64,000 nucleotides of DNA, from contig JAXHMJ010000002.1 of assembly GCA_034521575.1 (NCBI GenBank), forward strand, positions 218,706 to 282,705, written 5' to 3'. Source of the stretch: a candidate division KSB1 bacterium. Its GTDB lineage: Bacteria > Zhuqueibacterota > Zhuqueibacteria > Residuimicrobiales > Krinioviventaceae. The notes below the pieces were generated by a model. It was given only the letters and a program-made list of their open reading frames with translations, ran no database searches and was not told the origin of the DNA. The position numbers were made by a program, and so were the translations under genes. This document shows, in pieces, positions 15,884 to 24,567 of this stretch. Within the stretch, counting starts at the first letter, position 1; every line of letters begins with the position of its first letter.

Positions 15884-16651
15884 ATGCTTGAATGAGGGTG
15901 CAGCCCGGTGAACTCGCCTTTCAAGGTTTTCAAACATTCATGCATCCAAACAGTGAATGCTTGACTGCATGGATGCTTGAGACGCATAGGCGAACTTTCC
16001 TTGCCAGCCGTTCAAACAACCATGCATCTTTTTTAAGCATTTTTTCACTGCATGGATGCTTGAGACGCATAGGCGAACTTTCCTTGCCAGCCGTTCAAAC
16101 AACCATGCATCTTTCTCAAGCATGTTTTCTTTGCTTGACTGCATGGATGCTTGAGACGCCCAGGATAAAACTGAATCGCCAGTCGTTCTTGTATCCAAAC
16201 ATTCTTGAACCGCAGCGAACAAAACGAACGAGACGAACCCCTGAAATGGCTCTGTCACCGTCATGATTCAAGTCTTTTAGCTGTTGTTCGTTTTGTTGGT
16301 ATCGTTCGTTGTTGTTTCAGAACCGGAACCAACGTTGCGCTTCAGTTTGAAATACTATTTTTCCAAACGCTTCAACGTTGTAAGGTTTTGACGTTTGACA
16401 GTCTATTGACAATGTACTTGATTTTAAAAAATAGAATTCCTATCTTTCTATCTTTATTAAGGATACCAGCAGGGGAATATAGGGTCTGAATCCCCTGTCC
16501 GAAAACCGTTTACGTGCCCGGATCTCTGTGCAATGCCTGCAATGGAGTGACAGGGCGGAAGCGTGTTCGGACGCGAACAGCCCCCTGCCCGTTGGGATGA
16601 AGGAGCAGTTAGGTGAACGCGCCTTGCTGGATTTATACGTAATCATTTTGT
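15884..16651. repeat. R-A block, R-C linker and R-D element
   Basis: R-A occupies about 15890-16190 with an internal near-perfect duplication (GACGCATAGGCGAACTTTCC at 15982 and 16065). R-C is 16195-16277. R-D (16278-16651) carries GTTCGTTTTGTTGGTATCG, the CAGGGG...CCCCTG hairpin and GGAGTGACAGGGCGG. No gene was recognised. Confidence 0.7.
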
Positions 16652-16951
16652 CTGTTGTTCCTTGAGCACAGCAGTGCGATCATGCTCCACTATGACATTC
16701 AATGCTGGTGAATCTGTCCCGATAGGGACAACATATCTATAGAACAAATTTGAAGAAAAAACGCGCCCCGTTAGGGGGGCCATATGCCGGAAACGGCAGG
16801 CAACGCTGTAAACGATTGAATTCGGTATGTGCTGAACGGGATTTCCGAAACCCTGATTTATAGTGCGCCTATCGCGTCCCTAAAGGGACGCCTGTTTTGA
16901 ACGATGACGGTTGCTATAGATATACCGTCCCTAAACGGGACGGGTGTTGTG
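16652..16951. repeat. R-B palindrome cassette, copy 7
   Basis: A complete copy that follows R-D directly through TTGTTCCTTGAGCACAGCAG. This junction shows R-B and R-D are separable modules. It ends in the same TTGTGCATTGATATG and coiled-coil remnant as copies 1-3. Confidence 0.76.
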
Positions 16952-17222
16952 CATTGATATGAAAGCCGTCTCCCGAACGCTGGATATCCATGCATGAAAC
17001 GTTTAGGTGATACTTTGCTGCCCGTCATTCAATGAGCCTTGTATGCATGCAGAGATTGCTTGACTGCTTGAATAAAGGAGCAGCCAGATAAACTCGCCAT
17101 GCTGGTTTTTCAAACAACCATGCATCTTTCTCAAGCATCTTTTCTTTGCTTGAGTGCATGGATGTTTGGGACATGTAGGCGAAACTGACTTTTGACTTTT
17201 CAACATTCGACTTTGAGACTTG
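16952..17222. repeat. Coiled-coil remnant, R-A block and R-E words
   Basis: GAAAGCCGTCTCCCGAACGC and DIH-coding words at 16955-16993 are joined to R-A (to about 17175). GACTTTTGACTTTTCAACATTC R-E words follow before the next TA module. A 26-codon frame at 17223-17303 has no recognisable content. Confidence 0.65.
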
Positions 17223-17324
17223 ATGAAACCATACTATTCATTCGATGGTACAATTAATAAACCAGTTAATTGGAGTTTAATCTCATGTCGATACATAAAT
17301 TAAAAAATGAAAGCAGGAAAAACA

Positions 17325-17603
17325 ATGCAAACACAGATCATTCATCCTTATATAAATAAAGATAGACATATTGCTGGAGGAAAGGCTATTATCATTGGTA
17401 CTCGAACACGAGTTATCAATATTATTGCTTATCACAAATTGGGATACTCGGCAGAAGAATTATCCCGGGAATTTCCGCATCTTTCTCTTTCAAAAATTTA
17501 CGATGCTCTATCTTTTTACTATGAAAACAAAACAGAGTTGGATAAGGAAATAAAGTCTGAACAAGAAAGCTCTCTGCTTTTGCATGAACTCGATGAGCAT
17601 TAA
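17325..17603 (+). CDS. DUF433 antitoxin (second pair)
   Basis: A 92-residue protein counted from ATG 17325, which has AGGA upstream; an in-frame ATG exists at 17307. DRHIAGGKAIIIGTRTRV and LGYSAEELSREFPHLSLSKIYDALSFYYEN are the DUF433 strands and helix-turn-helix. The C-terminal helix DKEIKSEQESSLLLHELDEH likely wraps the toxin. It overlaps the toxin start by up to 20 nt. Confidence 0.75.
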   Translation: MQTQIIHPYINKDRHIAGGKAIIIGTRTRVINIIAYHKLGYSAEELSREFPHLSLSKIYDALSFYYENKTELDKEIKSEQESSLLLHELDEH

Positions 17604-17772
17604 ACTTTATCTCGATGAAGACGTTCCGTTATCATTCGTCACTGCATTGAAGAACAGAGGTGTAGACGTAAAGACCACAAACCAGGCTGGTAATCTGGCA
17701 GAAACCGATAGGGCACAGCTTTTATTTGCAAGTCATGAAAAGAGAGTTTTATTTTTAAGCAATTGGAAGTAA
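17593..17772 (+). pseudogene. DUF5615 PIN-like toxin, truncated to half length
   Basis: The frame starts MSIKLYLDEDVPLSFVTALKN (alternative ATG at 17584) and continues RGVDVKTTNQAGNLAETDRAQLLFA. It ends after KRVLFLSNWK, where family members continue to about 115 residues with a TxNxxDF acidic site. The second half of the PIN fold is missing, so the toxin is expected to be inactive while its antitoxin is intact. Confidence 0.65.
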
Positions 17773-18806
17773 ATAATAAAAAAGTCTGTACCTCTGATAA
17801 ACAAGTTTTATAATTAAAATATCTTAAAGGGGGGAGCAGACAGGATAACTCGACTTGCCAGTCTTTCATGCAGCCATGCATCCAAACAGAAAATGTTAGA
17901 CTGCATGGATGCTTGAAACGCATAGGCGAAACTGTCTGGCCAGCCGTTCAAACAACCAAACATCTTTCTCAAGCATCTTTTCACGGCTTGACTGCATGGA
18001 TGCTTGAGACGCCCAGGATAAAACTGAATCGCCAGTCGTTCTTGTATCCAAACATTCTTGAATCGCAGCGAACAAAACGAACGAGACGAACCCCTGAAAT
18101 GGCTTTGTCACCGTCATGATTCAAGTCTTTTACCTGTTGTTCGTTTTGTTGGTATTGTTCGTTGCTGTTTCAGACCCGCAACCAGCGTTACGCTTCAGTT
18201 TGAAATACTATTTACAAACGCTTCAACGTTGTAAGGTTTTGACGTTTGACAGTTATTTACAATGTACTTGATTTTAAAAAATAGAATTTTTATCTTTCTA
18301 TCTTTATTAAGGATACCAGCAGGGGAATATAGGGTCTGAATCCCCTGTCCGAAAACCGTTCACGTGCCCGGATCTCTGTGCAATGCCTGCAATGGAGTGA
18401 CAGGGCGGACGCGTGTCCAAACGCAATCAAAACACCTGACCGCCAGTGCAAGGTATCCTATCCGGACAAGGTTCATGCAACACGGCAATGACTGCATGGA
18501 TGCTTGAAAAGCACAGATGAAACTGCCTTGCTAGTTTTTCAAACATCCATGCATTCAAACAGAGAACGCTTGACTGCATGGATGCTTGAAACGCGCAGGC
18601 GAAACCGCCTTGCCAGCCGTTCAAACAACCATGCATTTTTCCCAAGCATCTTTTCACGGCTTGACTGCTTGAATGACGGAGCAGCCAGATAAACTAGCCT
18701 GGCCAGGTTTTCAAACATGCATGCATCTTTCCCAAGCATTTTTTCCCCGCATCTTTTTTGAAAATAATTTTATGATCAGCTATTTCTTAACCCAGTCGGT
18801 CCATTT
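17773..18806. repeat. Gene-free stretch: R-A, R-C, R-D and R-A blocks
   Basis: R-A covers about 17830-18040, R-C 18047-18129, R-D 18130-18490 (ending GCAACACGGCAATGACTGC), and a second R-A block 18490-18755. The last R-A exit is CATTTTTTCCCCGCATC, followed by an AT-rich stretch that leads to gmd. No gene is supported. Confidence 0.68.
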
Positions 18807-19847
18807 ATGAAAACAGCCCTCGTCACCGGCATCACCGGACAGGACGGATCCTATCTCACTGAATTGCTGCTGGATAAAGGCTATATCGTGCACGGCATGA
18901 TCCGGCGCAGCAGCTCGTTCAACACCGGACGCATTGATCATTTGTACAAGGACCCGCATGTCAAAGACCGCAGGATGATCCTGCATTACGGCGATCTCAC
19001 CGATTCCAGCAACCTGAACCGGCTGCTGGAAAAAATACAGCCGGAGGAGATCTATAACCTCGGCGCCCAGAGTCACGTCAAGGTGTCGTTCGAGGTGCCG
19101 GAATACACCGCCGAGGTCGACGGACTCGGCACGTTGAAACTCCTGGACGCCATCAAGGAAACCGGGGTGCCTATAAAATTTTATCAAGCCTCCACCAGCG
19201 AGCTCTATGGCAAGGTGCAGGAAACGCCGCAGACGGAAACCACGCCGTTTTACCCGCGCAGCCCCTACGGCGCAGCCAAACTGTATGCCTACTGGATTGT
19301 TAAAAATTACCGTGAGGCTTATCATTTATTCGCCGTCAACGGCATACTTTTTAACCACGAATCGCCCCGACGCGGCCGACGCTTTGTCACCCGCAAGATC
19401 ACGCACGCGGTCGCTTCGATCAAACTGGGACTTGAGGACACTCTGTATCTCGGCAACTTGAACGCCAAACGCGACTGGGGTTATGCGCCCGAATATGTCG
19501 ACGGCATGTGGCGCATGCTGCAGCAGGACAAAGCGGAGGACTATGTCCTGGCCACCGGCCAAACACACAGTGTACGCGAATTCACCGAACTGGCCTTTCA
19601 GGCCGCGGATATCACGATCGAATGGCAGGGCGAAAATGAAACAGAAATCGGCATTGATAGCGCAACCGGCCGCGCACTGGTGCGTGTCGATCCCGATTAC
19701 TATCGCCCCACCGAAGTCGATCTCCTCATCGGCGACGCGACAAAAGCAAAAAAAGATCTCAACTGGCAGCCGAAAACAACGTTCAAACAACTCGTCATCA
19801 TGATGGTAGAGGCGGATTTGAAAAAAGTTGAAAAGCGAGGCTACTGA
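18807..19847 (+). CDS. gmd: GDP-mannose 4,6-dehydratase
   Basis: A 346-residue extended short-chain dehydrogenase that converts GDP-D-mannose to GDP-4-keto-6-deoxy-D-mannose, the first step to GDP-L-fucose. The NAD(P) loop [10 protein letters not shown] spans residues 8-17. The active site has STSELYG and the Tyr154-x3-Lys158 pair in [33 protein letters not shown] is the typical substrate loop. Length and motifs are those of a complete enzyme. It is GC-rich and flanked on both sides by R-A repeats. It works with fcl at 21380. Confidence 0.95.
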   Translation: MKTALVTGITGQDGSYLTELLLDKGYIVHGMIRRSSSFNTGRIDHLYKDPHVKDRRMILHYGDLTDSSNLNRLLEKIQPEEIYNLGAQSHVKVSFEVPEYTAEVDGLGTLKLLDAIKETGVPIKFYQASTSELYGKVQETPQTETTPFYPRSPYGAAKLYAYWIVKNYREAYHLFAVNGILFNHESPRRGRRFVTRKITHAVASIKLGLEDTLYLGNLNAKRDWGYAPEYVDGMWRMLQQDKAEDYVLATGQTHSVREFTELAFQAADITIEWQGENETEIGIDSATGRALVRVDPDYYRPTEVDLLIGDATKAKKDLNWQPKTTFKQLVIMMVEADLKKVEKRGY

Positions 19848-20207
19848 AAAGATGCTTGACTGACGGAGCAGTTAGGCAAACCCGCCTTGCCAGTCGTTCA
19901 AACATCCAAACATCTTTTTCAAGCATCTTTTCTTTGCTTGACTGCATGGATGACGGAAAAGCCAGGTGAACTCGCCTCGCCAGTCTTTCAAGCAACCACG
20001 CATCTTTTCAAGCATTTTTTCACGGCTTGACTGCTTGGATGCTTGAGACGTATAGGTGAAACTGCCTTGCCAGTCTTTCAAGCAACCATGCATCTTTCCC
20101 AAGCATTTTTTCACGGCTTGACTGCATGGATGCTTGAGACACGCAGGCAAGCTTGCCTTGCTAGCCTTTCAAACCGCCTTGTATCCAAATATATTTTGGG
20201 GGGTATC
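19848..20207. repeat. R-A block after gmd
   Basis: It begins right after the gmd stop with GATGCTTGACTGACGGAGCA, the standard left edge of R-A blocks, and contains about four units. CTTGTATCCAAATATATTTT ends it before the next gene. Confidence 0.75.
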
Positions 20208-20626
20208 GTGGAAAGTCGTTTTTTGTATCGCGACCGCAACATCAACCGCGGTTTCAGGAAATTGGATATATGGAAGCTCGCTATTAATTTTTATCAAAAC
20301 ATTTGTCCGGTGATGAGCAACTGTGATGTCCCGTTTAAAATACGCGGCCAGATTCAGGATTCCGCCCTGTCCGTATCCAGCAACATCGCCGAAGGGTATG
20401 CCCGGCGTTCGATCAAAGAAACCCTGCGTTTCTACGAATCGCCCTGAGTTCCGCAGCCGAATGCTACTCTCAGCTCTACGCCCTGACCGCAGCCAAACAA
20501 ATCACCGCAGAAACATTCAAAAAACTCGACACCCAACTCTACGAACTCGAAAACAAACTCATAGCAATGAACAAAAGCCTCTTGCACCAACTGAAAAGCG
20601 GAGTAGATTGGAAGAATGAATATTGA
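20208..20626 (+). pseudogene. Four-helix-bundle protein, frameshifted
   Basis: The gene starts at GTG 20208 and reads NINRGFRKLDIWKLAINFYQ and QDSALSVSSNIAEGYARR, the family signature, then ETLRFYE. At about 20437 one A is missing, so the frame closes at a TGA. In the next frame the protein continues IALSSAAECYSQLYALTAAK through KKLDTQLYELENKLIAMNKS to a TGA at 20626. It sits between two R-A blocks and between gmd and fcl. Confidence 0.68.
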
Positions 20627-21379
20627 GCTTGATTGTTTGGATGAGGGTGCAGTTAGGCGAAACTGCCTTGTCAGTCTTTCAAACATCGAAACATCTTTTT
20701 CAAGCATCTTTTCTTTGCTTGACTGCATGGATGCATGAGACGCACAGGCGAAATTGCCTTGCCAGTCGTTCAAACATCCAAACATCTTTTTCAAGCATCT
20801 TTTCTTTGCTTGACTGCATGGATGCATGAGAGGCGCAGGCGAAACTGCCTCGCCAGTCTTTCAAGCAACCCTGCATCTTTTCAAGCATTTTTTCACTGCT
20901 TGACTGCTTGGATGCATGAGAGGCACAGGCGAAACTGCCTTGCCAGTCGTTCAAACATCCAAACATCTTTTTCAAGCATCTTTTCTTTGCTTGACTGCAT
21001 GGATGCTTGAGAGGCACAGGCGAAATTGCCTTGCCAGTCGTTCAAACATCTAAACATCTTTTTCAAGCATTTTTTCACTGCATGGATGCATGAGAGGCAC
21101 AGGCGAAATTGCCTTGCCAGTCGTTCAAACATCCAAACATCTTTTTCAAGCATCTTTTCTTTGCTTGACTGCTTGGATGTTTGAGACGCGCAGGCGAAAC
21201 TGCCTCGCCAGTCTTTCAAGCAACCCTGCATCTTTTCAAGCATCTTTTCACGGCTTGACTGCATGAATGATTGAGACGCGCAGGTGATATTTTCTTGCCA
21301 GTCTTTCAAACAACCCTGCATCTTTCTCAAGCATTTTTTTCAAGCAAACTTTTTAAAGAAAACTCTCACAAATTGTACT
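20627..21379. repeat. Longest R-A array, about seven tandem units
   Basis: Units of 83-92 bp follow one another with little divergence. The core is CAAGCATCTTTTCTTTGCTTG (hairpin), CTGCATGGATGCATGAG, GGCGAAACTGCC and GCCAGTCGTTCAAACATCC. The 91-bp period is not divisible by three. The outer words CATGCATC/GATGCATG and the inner CAAGCA/TGCTTG give nested stems. There are no spacers as in CRISPR. The array ends at CAAGCATTTTTTTCAAGC just before fcl. Confidence 0.85.
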
Positions 21380-22513
21380 ATGAATTTATGCGATAAAATT
21401 TACATCGCCGGCCACTCGGGCATGGTCGGATCTGCTCTTGTGCGGCGGCTGCGGAAAGACGGCTACCGCAATCTGGTTACGCGCACGCACACTGAACTGG
21501 ATCTCCTGGATCAATCCGCCGTCAATGAATTTTTTCAGCGCGAACAACCCGACTATGTCTTTTTAGCCGCCGCCAAAGTTGGCGGCATCCTGGCCAACAA
21601 CACCTACAGAGCTGAATTCTTGTACAACAATCTCATGATCACCGCCAACATCATCCATGCATCCAAACAGTCAGGCACCCAAAAACTGCTCAACCTCGGT
21701 TCCTCCTGCATTTATCCCAAACTGGCGCCGCAGCCGCTCAAAGAAGAATACCTCCTGACCGGTCCTTTGGAACTGACCAACGAACCCTACGCCATTGCCA
21801 AAATCGCCGGCATTAAACTCTGTGAGAACTATTACCGGCAATACGGCTGTGACTTTATATCCGTGATGCCCACCAACCTCTACGGTCCCAATGACAACTA
21901 TGACCTGCAAACCAGTCATGTGCTGCCCGCGCTGATCCGCAAGTTCCATCTGGCAAAATGCCTGGAAACAAACGACTGGGATGCAATACGGGCAGACCTG
22001 AACAAAAATCCGATAGGGAATGTAAGCGGAAACGCTGAACAAAGGGATGTTTTGAGTGCGCTGAATAAAGAAGGTATTGTGAACAGTCAAAAGGTTAAAG
22101 TCGAAAAGTCTGAACGTCAAATTCCCGACCTTCTGACTTTTGCACCTTCTGACGTTCCGACTGTGCATCTCTGGGGCAGCGGCTCGCCGCGCCGCGAGTT
22201 TCTCTATGTCGAGGACTTGGCCGATGCCTGTCTGCATATCATGCACAACGTCAGCGCTCCACAGTTGTACGACGACCTGAAGCAAACCCACATCAATATC
22301 GGCGCCGGAACCGACGTCACTATCAAAGACCTGGCCGAACTGATCCGCGAGATCACCGACTGTCACTGCAACATCCAATGGGACACCCGAAAACCCGACG
22401 GGACTCCCAGAAAGCTCCTAAACGTCGATCTCGCAACAAAGCTGCGGTGGCGGTATAAAACGGAACTGCGAAAAGGCATTGAACGTGCGTATGAAGCGTA
22501 TAAGAATGCTTGA
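21380..22513 (+). CDS. fcl: GDP-L-fucose synthase with repeat-derived insertion
   Basis: A 377-residue epimerase/reductase that makes GDP-L-fucose from the Gmd product. The start ATG 21380 gives MNLCDKIYIAGHSGMVGSAL with GxxGMVG at 11-17; the frame is open upstream in R-A DNA, which is ignored. LGSSCIYPK and Tyr137-x3-Lys141 form the active site. The NDWDAIRADLNKNP loop is normal for long Fcl proteins. It is followed by about 26 extra residues (235-260) encoded by R-E repeat DNA at 22082-22159 (AAGGTTAAAGTCGAAAAGTC ... CTTCTGACTTTTGC). The frame stays open, and the ending WRYKTELRKGIERAYEAYKN is normal. Confidence 0.92.
   Translation: MNLCDKIYIAGHSGMVGSALVRRLRKDGYRNLVTRTHTELDLLDQSAVNEFFQREQPDYVFLAAAKVGGILANNTYRAEFLYNNLMITANIIHASKQSGTQKLLNLGSSCIYPKLAPQPLKEEYLLTGPLELTNEPYAIAKIAGIKLCENYYRQYGCDFISVMPTNLYGPNDNYDLQTSHVLPALIRKFHLAKCLETNDWDAIRADLNKNPIGNVSGNAEQRDVLSALNKEGIVNSQKVKVEKSERQIPDLLTFAPSDVPTVHLWGSGSPRREFLYVEDLADACLHIMHNVSAPQLYDDLKQTHINIGAGTDVTIKDLAELIREITDCHCNIQWDTRKPDGTPRKLLNVDLATKLRWRYKTELRKGIERAYEAYKNA
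22082..22159. repeat. R-E repeat inside the fcl coding sequence
   Basis: The text GTTAAAGTCGAAAAGTCTG and CCTTCTGACTTTTGCACC with TTCTGACGTTCCGAC is the same word set as the intergenic R-E spacers (compare 3440-3500). Its two halves are roughly complementary. It adds 26 codons without a stop or frameshift. Confidence 0.8.
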
Positions 22514-23105
22514 CTGCATGGATGAGGGAGCAGCCAGATGCAATCGAACTTGCTAATCTTTCAAACATCCACGCATCTTTCTCAAGCATCTTTTCTTTGC
22601 TCGACTGCATGGATGCTTGAGACGCGCAGGCGCAACCGCCTAGCCAGTCGTTCAACCAACCATGCATCTTTCTCAAACATCTTTTCACGGCCTGACAGCT
22701 TGAATGAGGGAGCAGTTAGGTGCAACCGAACTTGCCAGCCTTTCAAACATGCATGCATCTTTCCCAAGCTTCTTTTCTTTGCTTGACTGCATGGATGCTT
22801 GAGACGTGCAGGCGAAACTGTCTGGCCAGTCGTTCAAACAACCATGCATCTTTTTCAAGCATTTTTTCACGGCTCGACTGCATGAATGCATGAGACGCAT
22901 AGGCGAAACTGCCTTGCCAGCCTTTCAAACATCCACGCATCTTTCTCATGCATCTTTTTATAAGCCTTTCAACGTTTAAATGCTTCAACTATACGCATAT
23001 ATATCCTGTACTGGCCGCAATCTGAACTTTATACTTTTAGATTATGGATTTTTTCCGCAATAAAAATTACTAAAGATATATATTGATTAGACCAGGATTT
23101 GTACC
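22514..23105. repeat. R-A block between fcl and capE
   Basis: Five or so R-A units run from the left edge TGCTTGACTGCATGGATGAG (22507) to about 22960. The exit words are TATAAGCCTTTCAACG and TATATCCTGTACTGGCCGC. AT-rich DNA with GATTATGGATTTTTTCCGC follows and may hold the promoter of the capsule genes. This is the last R-A block in the window. Confidence 0.7.
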
Positions 23106-24119
23106 ATGTTTAAAAATAAAACACTGCTGATTACGGGGGGGACTGGTTCCTTCGGGAATGCTGTTTTAAAACGGTTTTTGCATGCAGATATTAAAGAAAT
23201 TCGCGTTTTCAGCCGGGATGAAAAAAAACAGGAAGATATGCGAGTTTTTTTAAAGCATCCAAAGCTGAAATTTATTATTGGTGATGTGCGTCATTACGAC
23301 AGTATTGCGATGGCGATCCAGGGGGTTGATTATGTATTTCATGCTGCTGCATTAAAGCAGGTACCGTCTTGCGAGTTTTATCCGATGGAGGCAATCCGTA
23401 CCAATACACTTGGTGCGGAAAATGTATTGAATGCTGCTGCAAATTATGATGTTGAAAAACTGATCGTGTTGAGTACTGATAAAGCGGTATATCCAATCAA
23501 TGCGATGGGAATGTCCAAAGCACTTATGGAAAAACTGATGTTGGCCAAAGCAAGAATTAATATTGGTAATACAATATTTTGTGGAACAAGATATGGCAAT
23601 GTCATGGGATCACGTGGATCCGTTATTCCGCTGTTTATATCTCAAATTAAAAAAAGAAAACCGATTACCATAACCGATCCTCAAATGACGCGCTTTATGA
23701 TGTCGCTTGATGATGCGGTTGATCTGGTGCTCTATGCCTATCAAAACGGTAATCAGGGGGATCGCTTTGTTCAAAAAGCGCCGGCAGCTACAATAGAAAC
23801 ACTGGCCCAGGCGTTAATTGAATTATTCCAATCAGATACTGAAATCCGCATAATAGGGACGCGCCACGGAGAAAAACAGCATGAAACACTTTTGACCCGG
23901 GAAGAAAAAGCCATTGCTCAGGATTGTGATAATTACTATCGCATACCGGCGGATACCCGTGATCTTAATTACAATAAATATTTTGTGGATGGAGAAGAAC
24001 GTATAAGCAAAGCAGAGGATTACAATTCCTCAAATACCTACCGACTGAATGTTCAGGAAACAAAGGATTTATTGTCAAAACTGAATTTCGTCCAACAAGC
24101 TTTAAATCAAAATGATTGA
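23106..24119 (+). CDS. capE: UDP-GlcNAc 4,6-dehydratase/5-epimerase (CapE/FnlA type)
   Basis: A 337-residue SDR. It starts UDP-N-acetyl-L-fucosamine synthesis from UDP-GlcNAc. The NAD(P) loop GGTGSFG is at residues 10-16, and HAAALKQVPSCEFYP and STDKAVYPINAMGMSK follow. The catalytic Tyr of normal SDRs is replaced by Met134 in the Met-x3-Lys138 pattern, a feature of the CapE/FnlA group. The ending is NTYRLNVQETKDLL. It overlaps the next start by 8 nt. The gene is complete. Confidence 0.9.
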   Translation: MFKNKTLLITGGTGSFGNAVLKRFLHADIKEIRVFSRDEKKQEDMRVFLKHPKLKFIIGDVRHYDSIAMAIQGVDYVFHAAALKQVPSCEFYPMEAIRTNTLGAENVLNAAANYDVEKLIVLSTDKAVYPINAMGMSKALMEKLMLAKARINIGNTIFCGTRYGNVMGSRGSVIPLFISQIKKRKPITITDPQMTRFMMSLDDAVDLVLYAYQNGNQGDRFVQKAPAATIETLAQALIELFQSDTEIRIIGTRHGEKQHETLLTREEKAIAQDCDNYYRIPADTRDLNYNKYFVDGEERISKAEDYNSSNTYRLNVQETKDLLSKLNFVQQALNQND

Positions 24120-24567
24120 ATTCATTCAAAGCCAGGATAATGTAAAGCTATTCGATGGCGGTAACCATATTGACGACCGCGGTGAAATCTGTTTTGTTAA
24201 TACTGTGCCGATAAATGATTTCAAAAGATTTTATACTATTTCAAACAAATCTGTGGATGTGATACGTGCATGGCAGGCCCACAAGCTGGAGCGAAAAGCG
24301 TTTCATGTTGTTCAAGGAGTGTTTTTAATTGCTACTGTAAAACTGGATGATTTTGACAATCCATCTGATGATCTGGATGTTTTAAAGTTTAAATTGGACG
24401 CAAAATCTGCGCAAATTCTGATGATACCTCCGGGCTATGCGAATGGAATTCGTGCGTTATCCGAAAATAATAAATTATTGGTTTTTTCAACAATGAATTT
24501 AAAGGACAGCAGCGCTGATACGTTTCGATTTCCATGTTCCAAATGGTTTGATTGGCGCTCGAAATGA
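24112..24567 (+). CDS. RmlC/WxcM-like cupin (sugar epimerase-like)
   Basis: A 151-residue cupin with HIDDRGEICFVN, RAWQAHKLERKAFHVVQGVF and MIPPGYANGIRALS, the layout of the dTDP-4-keto-sugar 3,5-epimerase or WxcM family. It lies between capE and capF, with overlaps of 8 and 4 nt on either side, so it likely acts on the keto sugar passed between them, perhaps as a 3-epimerase. The standard FucNAc route does not need a separate cupin, because CapF carries its own. The exact step is inferred. Confidence 0.7.
   Translation: MIEFIQSQDNVKLFDGGNHIDDRGEICFVNTVPINDFKRFYTISNKSVDVIRAWQAHKLERKAFHVVQGVFLIATVKLDDFDNPSDDLDVLKFKLDAKSAQILMIPPGYANGIRALSENNKLLVFSTMNLKDSSADTFRFPCSKWFDWRSK

Noticed and set aside
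7140-18440. R-D as a tRNA, rRNA or known riboswitch
   Set aside because: The CAGGGG...CCCCTG hairpin and its surroundings do not match cloverleaf or any riboswitch layout I can recall. It is kept only as a repeat.
18780-19325. Minus-strand frame opposite gmd
   Set aside because: It is a shadow of gmd, whose motifs and length leave no doubt. The same holds for the minus-strand frame within fcl.
20893-21330. A 145-residue minus-strand reading frame and similar frames in R-A blocks
   Set aside because: The frames come from a stop-poor repeat whose 91-bp period is not a multiple of three. The translated text is the same low-information pattern on every copy, with no start or ribosome site of note.
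20627-21350. CRISPR array
   Set aside because: The tandem units are 83-92 bp and similar along their whole length. There are no unique spacers between short identical repeats, and no cas genes are near.
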